Shown in pieces: positions 16,115 to 24,342 of a stretch of DNA of 64,000 nucleotides (within the stretch, counting starts at the first letter, position 1; each line of letters starts with the position of its first letter). A program made the position numbers and the translations under genes. A model generated the notes under the pieces. It saw only the letters and a program-made list of their open reading frames with translations, did no database searches and was not told the DNA's origin. Source of the stretch: Gemmiger formicilis. Its GTDB lineage: Bacteria; Bacillota; Clostridia; Oscillospirales; Ruminococcaceae. The DNA is taken from contig NZ_JACJJP010000010.1 of the NCBI RefSeq assembly GCF_016900095.1, positions 34,962 to 98,961 on the forward strand. The letters are read 5' to 3'.

Positions 16115-17065
16115 ATGTATGATGTTGTTGCTCTGGGCGAACTGCTCATCGATTTTGCCCCCGTATCCACCGACGAATCCGGCTATCCCACCATCAAGGC
16201 CCAGCCCGGCGGCGCACCGGGCAACTTTCTGGCGGCTCTGCAGAAGTACGGCTGCTCCACGGCCCTGATCGGCAAGGTGGGGGCGGACAGTTTCGGCAAG
16301 CTGCTCCTGGGCACCATGACCGAAAAGGGCATTTCCACCCAAGGGATCATCACCGACCCCACTGTGTTCACCACCCTGGCCTTTGTCACCCTGGACGCCA
16401 CCGGCAACCGGGAATTCAGCTTTGCCCGCAAGCCCGGCGCCGACACCTGCCTGACCGCCGAGGAGGTTCCTTATGATCTGCTGGACGGATGCTCGGTCTT
16501 CCACTTCGGCACCCTGAGCCTGACCAGCGAACCGGCCCGCACCGCCACCCGCAAAGCCGTGGCCTACGCCAAGGAACATGGCAAGCTCATCAGCTTTGAC
16601 CCCAACCTGCGCAAGCCCCTGTGGCCCAACGACGAAGCCGCCAAGGAACAGATGGAGTGGGGGCTGCATCAGTCCGATATTGTGAAGATCAGCGACGAGG
16701 AGATCGAGTTTCTGTGGGGGCTGTCCCCCGAGGAAGGGGCCCAGAAACTGCTGAATGAGTACGGTGTGCGCCTGGTCTACGCCACCCTGGGCCCCAAGGG
16801 CTGCCATTTTGCCAACCGCAACGGCTGCGGCGAGGTGGCCAGCCCCGCCGGGATCCACGTGGTGGACACCACCGGCGCCGGGGATATTTTCGGCGGCAGC
16901 GCCATGAGCCGGTTCCTGCGCCTTGCCAAGGCACCGGAAGAGCTGACCGTGGAGGAGATGCGGGCCGTTACCCGGTTTGCCTGCTGCGCGGCATCCCTGT
17001 CCACCCAGACCCACGGCGGCATCAACAGTGTGCCGGAGGAAGCGGCCGTAGAAGCCATTGTGTAA
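16115..17065 (+). CDS. PfkB-family fructokinase
   Basis: A 316-residue ribokinase-fold sugar kinase. The sugar-binding start GELLIDFAP is followed by QPGGAPGNFLAAL (PfkB signature 1) and DTTGAGDIFGG (signature 2, with catalytic Asp257 and the anion hole). The order and length match fructokinases, which phosphorylate fructose at C6 using ATP. ATG 16115 has AAGGAG nine bases upstream; the longer frame overlaps the preceding membrane gene and is not used. It closes the regulator operon and would act directly on fructose released by the GH32 enzyme of the divergent operon. Other ketose or deoxysugar substrates remain possible. Confidence 0.88.
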   Translation: MYDVVALGELLIDFAPVSTDESGYPTIKAQPGGAPGNFLAALQKYGCSTALIGKVGADSFGKLLLGTMTEKGISTQGIITDPTVFTTLAFVTLDATGNREFSFARKPGADTCLTAEEVPYDLLDGCSVFHFGTLSLTSEPARTATRKAVAYAKEHGKLISFDPNLRKPLWPNDEAAKEQMEWGLHQSDIVKISDEEIEFLWGLSPEEGAQKLLNEYGVRLVYATLGPKGCHFANRNGCGEVASPAGIHVVDTTGAGDIFGGSAMSRFLRLAKAPEELTVEEMRAVTRFACCAASLSTQTHGGINSVPEEAAVEAIV

Positions 17066-17147
17066 GTTCCGGGCAACATTTGCCTCATTTTTTGAGGAAT
17101 TCCCCTCAGTATGACGGTTTTCGACCTCGGACAAGCCCTTCCTGCCA

Positions 17148-17176
17148 TTGAAATTCCAACGAGAATATGCTAATAT
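17148..17176 (+). promoter_or_regulatory. Probable promoter of the glycogen synthase gene
   Basis: TTGAAA (17148-17153) and TAATAT (17171-17176) have a 17-base spacer, leaving a leader of roughly 140 bases before the long-form start. Confidence 0.55.
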
Positions 17177-17325
17177 TTGTCATAGCATCCAAAATTTGCG
17201 GAAAAGCTTCCGTTTTTTCCGTATGGGATGCCCGCATTCCCCGTGTAAGAATGCCCCGAAAAAGCCGTGCATGGCACGGCTGGCGCGGGATATCGTTGAA
17301 GGAAGAATCGAAAGGACACGATGTT

Positions 17326-19278
17326 ATGGCACAGAAGAAAGCGCATCCGAAAAAGCCGGTGAGCAAGGCGAAAGCCGCCCCGGCTGTTGCGGCCAAGCCT
17401 GTGGCTGAGGAGAAAACCGAACCCGCCCCCAAGAAGGCGGAACCCGCTGCCGAAAAGGCGGCGCCTGCCCCCAAGAAGGCAGAGCCTGTGACCGAAAAGG
17501 CGGCGCCCGCCCCCAAGAAGGCAGAGCCTGTTGCCGAAAAGGCAGCTCCCGCCCCCAAGAAGGCAGAACCCGCTGCCGAAAAGGCGGTACCCATCCCCAA
17601 GAAAGCAAAGCCTGCCCCCAAGAAGGCAGAACCCGCTGCCGAAAAGGCGGTACCCGCCCCCAAGAAAGCAAAGCCCGCTGCCAAGAAAAAGCCTGCCGCC
17701 AAGAAAGCGACTCCGGCCCCTGCCACCGAAGAGCCGAAGCCTGTTGTGGAAGAACCGGCGCCCGTTGTGGCGGAACCGGTGCAGCCGAAGGAGGAAGCAC
17801 CTATGGAACAGCAGTATGACACGCCCCGCAGAAGCGTGGCGTTTATCGGTTCGGAATGTCATCCCTTTGTGAAGACCGGCGGTCTGGGCGACGTGATGTA
17901 TGCCCTGCCCCGGGAACTGGTCAAGCAGAATTGCGATGTGCGGGTGATTCTGCCCCGGTACGCCTGCATCCCGCAGAAGTACCAGGACCAGATGGTCTAC
18001 CGCGGCGAATTTTACATGGACCTGGGCGAGACCGGCCGCAACTACTACGTGGGCATCATGGAATACGTCCATGACGGCGTGGTGTACGACTTCATCGACA
18101 ACCAGGAATTCTTCTCCGCCGGCAACCCCTATATCGGCCTGGTGGATGACATCCCCAAATACTGCTTCTTCAGCAAGGCAGCGCTGGCGGCCCTGAACTG
18201 GATGAACTGGATTCCCGATGTGATCCACTGCCATGACTGGCAGGCGGCGCTGGTGCCGGTGTATCTGCGCACCATGTTCCAGGATACCCCTGTGGGCCAC
18301 GCCCAGACGGTGCTGACCATCCACAACCTGCGCTTCCAGGGCATCTACAACATCCCCACCCTGAAATACTGGACCGGCCTGCCGGACGAAGTGTTCAACA
18401 TGGGCGCCATGAAGCAGGGCTACGAGGATGCCAATATGCTGAAGGCCGGTCTGGCTTACGCCGACCGCATCACCACCGTCAGCGGCACCTACGCCTGGGA
18501 GATCCAGACCCCCGAGTACGGCGAAAAGCTGGAAGATCACCTGCGCTACCACAGCTACAAGCTGCGGGGCATTGTCAACGGCATCGACTATGAGATGTGG
18601 AACCCCGCCACCGACCCGGCCCTGGCCGTGAACTACGACATCACCAACGTGCTGGACCACAAGTGGCAAAACAAGCTGGCCCTGCAGGAGGAACTGGGCC
18701 TGGTGCAGGATCAGGGCAAGTTCGTCATCGGCCTGATCTCCCGCCTGACCAACCAGAAGGGTCTGGACCTGGTCAATGCCATTGTGCCCGAGCTGATGGA
18801 CGGCAACACCCAGGTGGTGGTGCTGGGCACCGGCGACAAGGAGTACGAAGACACCTTCCGCTATTACGAAAACGCCTACCGCGGCATGTTCTGTGCCTGC
18901 ATCCAGTATGACGAAGCCCGCGCCCACCGCATCTATGCGGGCGCCGACGCCCTGCTGGTGCCTTCCCGCTTTGAGCCCTGCGGCCTGACCCAGCTCAACG
19001 CCATGCACTACGGCACCCTGCCCATCGTGCGGGAGACCGGCGGCCTGAAGGACACTGTGGAGCCCTACAACGTCTTCAACGGTGACGGCAACGGCTTCAC
19101 CTTCGACCGCTATGACGCCGGCCTGCTGCTGGACGCCATCAACCGCGCCAAGACCGAATACTTTGTCAACCGGTATCACTGGGACGAAGTGGTCCAGCGG
19201 GATATGGCCAAGGATGTTTCCTGGGAGAATTCCGCCCGCCAGTACAAGGACCTGTACCTGGAACTGACGCCGTGGTAA
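17326..19278 (+). CDS. glgA: Glycogen synthase with Ala/Lys/Pro-rich N-terminal extension
   Basis: The long product has 650 residues. Residues 1-159 are a low-complexity tail built from repeats of the form APAPKKAEPAAEK, resembling histone H1 or ribosome-anchor tails. From residue 160 the sequence is a standard GT5 glycogen synthase: SECHPFVKTGGLGD holds the ADP-glucose-binding KTGG lysine at about 183, and RFEPCGLTQLNAMHYGT is the C-terminal catalytic loop. The enzyme extends alpha-1,4-glucan from ADP-glucose in the cytoplasm. ATG 17326 follows AAAGGA. An internal ATG at 17803, with perfect AAGGAGG eight bases upstream, would give a normal 491-residue enzyme, so two isoforms are likely. No other glg genes are adjacent. 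Transcription ends at a strong terminator. Confidence 0.92.
   Translation: MAQKKAHPKKPVSKAKAAPAVAAKPVAEEKTEPAPKKAEPAAEKAAPAPKKAEPVTEKAAPAPKKAEPVAEKAAPAPKKAEPAAEKAVPIPKKAKPAPKKAEPAAEKAVPAPKKAKPAAKKKPAAKKATPAPATEEPKPVVEEPAPVVAEPVQPKEEAPMEQQYDTPRRSVAFIGSECHPFVKTGGLGDVMYALPRELVKQNCDVRVILPRYACIPQKYQDQMVYRGEFYMDLGETGRNYYVGIMEYVHDGVVYDFIDNQEFFSAGNPYIGLVDDIPKYCFFSKAALAALNWMNWIPDVIHCHDWQAALVPVYLRTMFQDTPVGHAQTVLTIHNLRFQGIYNIPTLKYWTGLPDEVFNMGAMKQGYEDANMLKAGLAYADRITTVSGTYAWEIQTPEYGEKLEDHLRYHSYKLRGIVNGIDYEMWNPATDPALAVNYDITNVLDHKWQNKLALQEELGLVQDQGKFVIGLISRLTNQKGLDLVNAIVPELMDGNTQVVVLGTGDKEYEDTFRYYENAYRGMFCACIQYDEARAHRIYAGADALLVPSRFEPCGLTQLNAMHYGTLPIVRETGGLKDTVEPYNVFNGDGNGFTFDRYDAGLLLDAINRAKTEYFVNRYHWDEVVQRDMAKDVSWENSARQYKDLYLELTPW
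17788..17805 (+). promoter_or_regulatory. Internal ribosome-binding site and second start codon of glgA
   Basis: AAGGAGG (17788-17794), an eight-base spacer and ATG (17803-17805) lie in frame at the exact junction between the low-complexity tail and the catalytic domain. It is a better initiation site than the one at 17326. Confidence 0.7.
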
Positions 19279-19310
19279 TGGGCTGTTCCCCTACTCTTTG
19301 ACTTGGACGC

Positions 19311-19351
19311 AAAAGAGCGTTAAAGCCTTGCCGGGCTTTAACGCTCTTTTT
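19311..19351. terminator. Bidirectional terminator between glgA and the AraC/PocR gene
   Basis: Perfect 17-base arms (19311-19327, 19334-19350) enclose a six-base loop, with A/T runs at the ends, between convergent genes. The bases from 19352 to 19483 show nothing further I can support. Confidence 0.92.
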
Positions 19352-19483
19352 GTATCTGGCCAACAGTCCGAATCCTGCCTTGGAAGCATTCGTCCTCAAT
19401 TGCGAACAAAAATCCAGTAATCCGAACATCCGTCACTATCCGCGCCGGGTCCGGCGGCGGTATGATAAAAGCAGATTGGACAC

Positions 19484-20329
19484 TCATTCCGGCACCGTGA
19501 ACTGCCGGCGGTACGCCTGGGGCGTCAGGCCGGTCTGGGCGCGGAACACCCGGAAAAAGTAGTTGTAATCCGCAATGCCGATCCGCTGGCAGATTTCGCT
19601 GTTGGTCAGCTTGGTGGTGGTCAAAAGCTGCATGGCCCGCTGGATCCGAAGCCGCCGCACATATGTATTGATCCCGCAGCCGTAGGCCTCCTTGGAAAGC
19701 TTGTACAGGGCGGTTCGTCCCATGCCCAGGGCCGTGCAGATGCGGCGGCTGGAAAGATCCTCGGCCAGGTGGTCCGACAGGAATCGGTTGAGGGTTTCCT
19801 GAGGGCTGCCGGGCACCAGGCGGGCCATCTGTTCCCGCCACAACGCCCGGGCGGACAGCGAAAGCAGGTCGCAGGCCGCCCGCAGCAGGGTATACGGGGT
19901 GCGGGGCAGCTGCCGGTAGGCTTCATACAAGGTCTTTTCCGGGATTCCGTATCCCGCACAGAGCTCCTTGGCCCGCTGCCATTCGGCCTCCTCGTCCGCC
20001 CCCTGCACAATATGGCTCAGCAGCAGATACCCCACCACCACCCCGTCTACCTGGATGGGGGTAATGGCCTCGATGAGCCCCGCATGGCAGGGATAAATCA
20101 GGGTTTTGCCCTCCTGCCCCGCACGGCGGCAGGCCTTGCGGTCACACAGGCGGCAGCCGGTCTCCCCTTCCGGGCTGGTGCGGATCAGCCGGCAGTAGGC
20201 GGGCAGTTCTGCCGGGTAGGAAAGGATGTCCATGCCCCATTCGTCAAACACCACGGTGCGCAGGCCGGTCAGCTCATAAAAGTCCCGCAGCAGCACCAGC
20301 AGTTCTTCCTTGTCAAAGACGGCACGCAA
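19484..20329 (-). CDS. AraC-family regulator with PocR sensor domain
   Basis: A 281-residue regulator if started at TTG 20329. The N-terminal half is a PocR-type sensor, seen in [16 protein letters not shown], a Cys-rich stretch ([21 protein letters not shown]) and [17 protein letters not shown]. The C-terminal 100 residues are two AraC helix-turn-helix motifs ([42 protein letters not shown]). An ATG at 20401 is in frame but lies upstream of the -10 and -35 boxes, so it cannot be on the mRNA. The TTG has a GGGAAGGGGG-type site before it. It is divergent from the arabinose genes and probably activates them in response to a sugar or derivative. Confidence 0.88.
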   Translation of the reverse strand: MRAVFDKEELLVLLRDFYELTGLRTVVFDEWGMDILSYPAELPAYCRLIRTSPEGETGCRLCDRKACRRAGQEGKTLIYPCHAGLIEAITPIQVDGVVVGYLLLSHIVQGADEEAEWQRAKELCAGYGIPEKTLYEAYRQLPRTPYTLLRAACDLLSLSARALWREQMARLVPGSPQETLNRFLSDHLAEDLSSRRICTALGMGRTALYKLSKEAYGCGINTYVRRLRIQRAMQLLTTTKLTNSEICQRIGIADYNYFFRVFRAQTGLTPQAYRRQFTVPE

Positions 20330-20356
20330 TGCCTTTTCCCCCTTCCCTTTTTCTGT

Positions 20357-20385
20357 ATTGTAAGATGGTGCTCCGGCGCTGTCAA
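20357..20385 (-). promoter_or_regulatory. Promoter of the AraC/PocR gene
   Basis: Minus-strand consensus TTGACA (20380-20385) and TACAAT (20357-20362) have an exact 17-base spacer. The predicted start near 20350 forces use of the TTG codon at 20329. Confidence 0.8.
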
Positions 20386-20421
20386 TCGCAAACTTCCACA
20401 AATTCCACAGGCGGTGATACC

Positions 20422-22005
20422 ATGAACAGAACCGAACAAAAATCCACTGCGCTGGGCCTGGAACTGGGTTCCACCCGCATCAAGGCGGTGCTGATTGCCC
20501 CGGACGGCACCGTGCTGGCCAGCGGCGCCCACGACTGGGAAAACCGGTACGAGGACGGCTACTGGACCTACCACATGGACGAAGTGTGGGCGGGTATACA
20601 GGATGCCTACCGAAACCTGGCCGGGGACTACGCCAAAATCTACGGCGAACCCCTGACCACGGTGGGTGCCATGGGTGTTTCGGCCATGATGCACGGCTAT
20701 CTGCCCTTTGACAAAAACGGCAACCAGCTGGCAGCCTTCCGCACCTGGCGCAACACCACCACCGGCCCCGCGGCCGAAGTCCTGACCGAGCGTTTCCACT
20801 TCAACATTCCTCAGCGCTGGAGCGTGGCCCATCTCTACCAGGCCATCCTTAACGGGGAAGACCATGTGAAAGATATTGCCTTTCTGACCACCCTGGCCGG
20901 GTATGTACACTGGAAGCTTACCGGCAAAAAAGTGCTGGGCATCGGGGATGCTTCCGGCATCTTTCCCATCGACAGCAATACCTGCGACTATGACGCCGCC
21001 ATGATGGATTCCTTTGACCAACTGCCGGAGAGCGCCCGCCTGCCTTACCGGCTGCGGGATATTCTGCCCCGGGTACTCTGCGCCGGCGAGGACGCGGGCG
21101 TTCTGACCGAAGAAGGAGCCCATCTGCTGGACCCCACCGGCACTTTGTCCCCGGGGGTGTCCCTCTGCCCGCCGGAGGGCGACGCCGGCACCGGCATGGC
21201 CGCCACCAACACGGTGGCCATGCGCACCGGCAACGTGAGCGCCGGCACCTCCATCTTTGCCATGGTGGTGCTGGAAAAGCCCCTGCAAAAGGTCTACCCC
21301 GAAATCGACCTGGTCACCACCCCCGACGGCGCCCCGGTGGCCATGGTCCACTGCAACAACTGCACCAGCGACCTGAACGCCTGGGTGAATCTGTTCGGGC
21401 AGGTAGCAGCACTGTGCGGGGCAGAAATTCCGACCTCCGAGCTGTTTCCCCGGCTGTTCGCCGCCTCGCTGGAAGGGGCGCCGGACTGCGGCGGACTGGT
21501 GCCGGTGAACTACTATTCCGGCGAAGGCGTGACCCACTTTGACGCGGGCCATCCGATGCTACTGCGCAGCGCCCAGAGCGCCTTCACCCTGCCCAACCTC
21601 ATGCGGGCCCACATCTACTCCGCCATGGCCACCCTCAAGATCGGGCTGGACATCCTGCAGGGCGAGAAGGTGGCGGTGGACCGTCTGCTGGGTCACGGCG
21701 GCCTGTTCAAGACCCCCGGGGTGGCCCAGCGGTATCTGGCCGCGGCGGCCCGGGCACCGGTCACCGTGATGCAGACCGCCGGAGAGGGCGGCCCCTACGG
21801 CATGGCCCTGCTGGCCGGGTACCGCCTGGCGGTGCTGGAAGGCTGCCCGCTGCATCTGGCCGACTATCTGCAGCAAAGGATTTTTGCCGATGCCCCCGGT
21901 TCCACCCTGGCGCCGGACGATGCCGATGTAGCCGGGTTTGCCGCTTTTCTGGAACGATACAAGGCTGCCCTGCACGCAGAGCGGGCCGCCGTGGAACATC
22001 TGTAA
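20422..22005 (+). CDS. araB: FGGY-family carbohydrate kinase, probable L-ribulokinase
   Basis: A 527-residue FGGY kinase. The N-terminal ATPase fold begins [19 protein letters not shown], and the C-terminal half has [21 protein letters not shown] and [13 protein letters not shown], the nucleotide-binding region. Members phosphorylate ribulose, xylulose, glycerol or similar. Here the gene directly precedes arabinose isomerase, so L-ribulokinase activity is the natural reading, although the sequence is not a close match to enterobacterial AraB by eye. ATG 20422 has only a weak GGCGGTGA site. The longer open frame upstream crosses the divergent regulator promoter and is rejected. The gap to araA is only 13 bases. 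Confidence 0.82.
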   Translation: MNRTEQKSTALGLELGSTRIKAVLIAPDGTVLASGAHDWENRYEDGYWTYHMDEVWAGIQDAYRNLAGDYAKIYGEPLTTVGAMGVSAMMHGYLPFDKNGNQLAAFRTWRNTTTGPAAEVLTERFHFNIPQRWSVAHLYQAILNGEDHVKDIAFLTTLAGYVHWKLTGKKVLGIGDASGIFPIDSNTCDYDAAMMDSFDQLPESARLPYRLRDILPRVLCAGEDAGVLTEEGAHLLDPTGTLSPGVSLCPPEGDAGTGMAATNTVAMRTGNVSAGTSIFAMVVLEKPLQKVYPEIDLVTTPDGAPVAMVHCNNCTSDLNAWVNLFGQVAALCGAEIPTSELFPRLFAASLEGAPDCGGLVPVNYYSGEGVTHFDAGHPMLLRSAQSAFTLPNLMRAHIYSAMATLKIGLDILQGEKVAVDRLLGHGGLFKTPGVAQRYLAAAARAPVTVMQTAGEGGPYGMALLAGYRLAVLEGCPLHLADYLQQRIFADAPGSTLAPDDADVAGFAAFLERYKAALHAERAAVEHL

Positions 22006-22018
22006 AGGAGGAAATTTC

Positions 22019-23488
22019 ATGCAGTACGAATTTTGGTTTGTGGTGGGCAGTCAGTTTCTGTATGGCCCCGAAGTGCTGGAGACGGTGGCACACCGCGCCG
22101 CCGAGATGGCCGAGGTGCTGAACGCCTCCGGCAATCTGCCCTGCAAACTGGTGTACAAGGTCACGGCCAAGACCAACAAGGAGATTGCCGACGTGGTGCG
22201 GGAAGCCAACTACGACCCCCACTGCGCGGGCATCGTGACCTGGTGCCACACCTTCAGCCCCAGCAAGATGTGGATCAACGGCTTTGTGAACCTGCAGAAG
22301 CCCTACTGCCATTTTGCCACCCAGTACAACCGGGAGATTCCCAACGAAGAGATCGACATGGATTTCATGAACCTGAACCAGGCCGCCCACGGGGACCGGG
22401 AACACGGGTTCATCGCCGCCCGGCTGCGCATGCCCCGCAAGATCATTGCCGGGTACTGGCAGGATGAGGAGGTCCAGAAGCGTCTGGGCCGCTGGATGCG
22501 CACCGCCGTGGGCGTGGCGGTCTCCCGGGATCTCAAGGTCATGCGCTTCGGTGACAACATGCGGGAAGTGGCTGTCACCGAGGGCGACAAGGTAGAAGTG
22601 CAGGCCAAGCTGGGCTGGCAGGTGAACACCTGGGCAGTGGGCGACCTGGTGAAGGTGATGCATGAAGTCACCGACGCCGAGATCGACGCCCTGATGGAGG
22701 TCTACCGCGCCAACTACGACTTTGCCACCGACGATATCGACGCCGTGCGCTACCAGGCCCGGGAGGAAATTGCCATCAAGAAGATGCTGGACGCGGAAGA
22801 GTGCAAGGCATTCTCCAACACCTTCCAGGACCTGTACGGCATGGAACAGCTGCCGGGTCTGGCCAGCCAGCACCTGATGGCCCAGGGCTACGGCTACGGC
22901 GGCGAGGGCGACTGGAAGGTGGCCGCCATGACCGCCATCCTGAAAGCCATGGGCGAGGGCGGCAACGGCTGCTCGCTGTTCATGGAGGACTACACCTACA
23001 ACCTGGTACCCGGGGCGGAGTACAGCCTGGGCGCCCACATGCTGGAAGTCTGCCCCTGCTGCGCGGCCCAGCGGCCCCGCATCGAGACCCACCCCCTGGG
23101 CATCGGCATGAACGAGAAGGACCCTGCCCGGCTGGTGTTTGAGGGCAAGCCCGGCAAGGCCATTGTGGTGAGCCTGATCGATATGGGCGGCCGTCTGCGG
23201 CTGATCTGCCAGGACATCGAGTGCGTGAAACCCATCCTGCCCATGCCCAACCTGCCGGTGGCCCGGGTGATGTGGAAGGCCCTGCCCAGCCTGACAACCG
23301 GGGTGGAATGCTGGATCACCGCGGGCGGTGCCCACCACACGGTGCTGAGCTACGACGTCACTGCCGAGCAGATGCACGACTGGGCCAACATGATGGACAT
23401 TGAGTTTGTCCACATCGGCAAGGACACCACCCCCGAAAGCCTGGAACACGATCTGTTCCTGGCAGACCTGGCCTGGAAGCTGAAATAA
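22019..23488 (+). CDS. araA: L-arabinose isomerase
   Basis: A 489-residue enzyme that interconverts L-arabinose and L-ribulose in the cytoplasm, with Mn at the active site. It has the family N-terminus (EFWFVVGSQFLYGPEVLETV), CAGIVTWCHTFSPSKMWI, HFATQYNREIP, the catalytic-glutamate region GYGYGGEGDWKVAA, and the metal-binding EDYTYNL and AHMLEVCP segments. Length is normal. ATG 22019 follows AAAGGAGG at ideal spacing. It sits between the kinase and transaldolase. No araD epimerase is present in this cluster, so ribulose-5-phosphate must be epimerised by an enzyme encoded elsewhere. Confidence 0.96.
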   Translation: MQYEFWFVVGSQFLYGPEVLETVAHRAAEMAEVLNASGNLPCKLVYKVTAKTNKEIADVVREANYDPHCAGIVTWCHTFSPSKMWINGFVNLQKPYCHFATQYNREIPNEEIDMDFMNLNQAAHGDREHGFIAARLRMPRKIIAGYWQDEEVQKRLGRWMRTAVGVAVSRDLKVMRFGDNMREVAVTEGDKVEVQAKLGWQVNTWAVGDLVKVMHEVTDAEIDALMEVYRANYDFATDDIDAVRYQAREEIAIKKMLDAEECKAFSNTFQDLYGMEQLPGLASQHLMAQGYGYGGEGDWKVAAMTAILKAMGEGGNGCSLFMEDYTYNLVPGAEYSLGAHMLEVCPCCAAQRPRIETHPLGIGMNEKDPARLVFEGKPGKAIVVSLIDMGGRLRLICQDIECVKPILPMPNLPVARVMWKALPSLTTGVECWITAGGAHHTVLSYDVTAEQMHDWANMMDIEFVHIGKDTTPESLEHDLFLADLAWKLK

Positions 23489-23536
23489 AGGAACCGGTCC
23501 GGAAAAGGACCTTCAACGCAAAAGGAGCGAACCACC

Positions 23537-24196
23537 ATGAAATTCTATATTGATACCGCCAACGTGGACGAAATCCGCAAAGCCAACGACATGGGCATCA
23601 TTGCGGGCGTGACCACCAACCCCAGCCTGATTGCCAAGGAAGGCCGTGATTATGCCGAAACTCTGGCCGAGATCGCCACCATCGTGGACGGCCCCATTTC
23701 CGGCGAGGTCAAGGCCACCACCACCGACGCCGAAACCATGGTCAAGGAAGGCGAGGCTATCTACGCCCTGGACCCCAAGCATATGGTGGTCAAGATTCCC
23801 ATGACCGCCGAGGGCCTCAAGGCCATCAAGATGCTGTCTGCCAAGGGCATTCCCACCAACTGCACCCTGATCTTCAGCGCCAACCAGGCGCTGCTGGCGG
23901 CCCGGGCCGGTGCCACCTACGTCAGCCCCTTCCTGGGGCGGCTGGATGACATTTCCCAGCACGGCATTGAGCTGGTGGAAAACATCCACGATATGTTTTT
24001 GAACTATCCCGACATCCAGACCCAGATCATCGCCGCCAGCGTGCGCAACCCCATGCACGTGACCGACTGCGCCCTGGCCGGGGCGGACATTGCCACGGTG
24101 CCCTACAAGGTGCTGGAACAGATGATCCACCACCCCCTGACCGACGCGGGCATTGAGAAGTTCAAGGCAGACTACATCAAGGTCTTCGGCGAGTAA
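23537..24196 (+). CDS. Transaldolase, small TalC/FSA-type
   Basis: A 219-residue class I aldolase of the compact transaldolase family. It contains [34 protein letters not shown] with Schiff-base Lys86, [32 protein letters not shown] and [12 protein letters not shown], all at family positions. It either transfers dihydroxyacetone units in the pentose-phosphate pathway or cleaves fructose-6-phosphate; the two activities cannot be separated by eye. ATG 23537 follows AAAGGAGCG. As third gene of the arabinose operon it would recycle pentose phosphates made by the kinase and isomerase. A terminator follows. Confidence 0.93.
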   Translation: MKFYIDTANVDEIRKANDMGIIAGVTTNPSLIAKEGRDYAETLAEIATIVDGPISGEVKATTTDAETMVKEGEAIYALDPKHMVVKIPMTAEGLKAIKMLSAKGIPTNCTLIFSANQALLAARAGATYVSPFLGRLDDISQHGIELVENIHDMFLNYPDIQTQIIAASVRNPMHVTDCALAGADIATVPYKVLEQMIHHPLTDAGIEKFKADYIKVFGE

Positions 24197-24239
24197 GCTT
24201 TGTCCCTCGCTTTGTATTTTCACGGACAGAAAAATGGCG

Positions 24240-24277
24240 GCAGCCGGCGGAAAATCTTTTTCGCCGGCTGCTTTGTT
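24240..24277 (+). terminator. Terminator of the arabinose operon
   Basis: Ten-base arms (24240-24249, 24262-24271) are followed by TTTGTTGT. Confidence 0.8.
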
Positions 24278-24282
24278 GTAGG

Positions 24283-24311
24283 GTGACAGAACGGGATTCC
24301 CGTATTATAAT
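24283..24311 (+). promoter_or_regulatory. Promoter of the MATE gene with a palindromic spacer
   Basis: GTGACA (24283-24288) and consensus TATAAT (24306-24311) have a 17-base spacer. The spacer contains the perfect dyad ACGGGA t TCCCGT (24291-24303), a likely regulator site between the two boxes. Confidence 0.75.
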
Positions 24312-24342
24312 AAAAAGATAAGCCTTTTACACCTCCAGGAAA

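Noticed and set aside
17410..17700. Short tandem repeats that could suggest a CRISPR array
   Set aside because: Repeat units vary in length, lie in frame, and encode APAPKKAEPAAEK-like peptide; there are no unique spacers.
17170..19179. Long minus-strand frame across glgA
   Set aside because: It is a shadow of the glycogen synthase gene. The Leu/Gly/Phe repeats at its end are the reverse complement of the Ala/Lys/Pro tail.
20393..20408. Direct repeat TTCCACA twice upstream of the arabinose operon
   Set aside because: Nine-base spacing is too short for a typical AraC-type direct repeat pair, and seven-base repeats occur by chance.
20269..21552. Minus-strand frame over the AraB-like kinase
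   Set aside because: The opposite strand carries a complete FGGY kinase with a good operon context; this frame shows no motifs and runs through the PocR regulator promoter.
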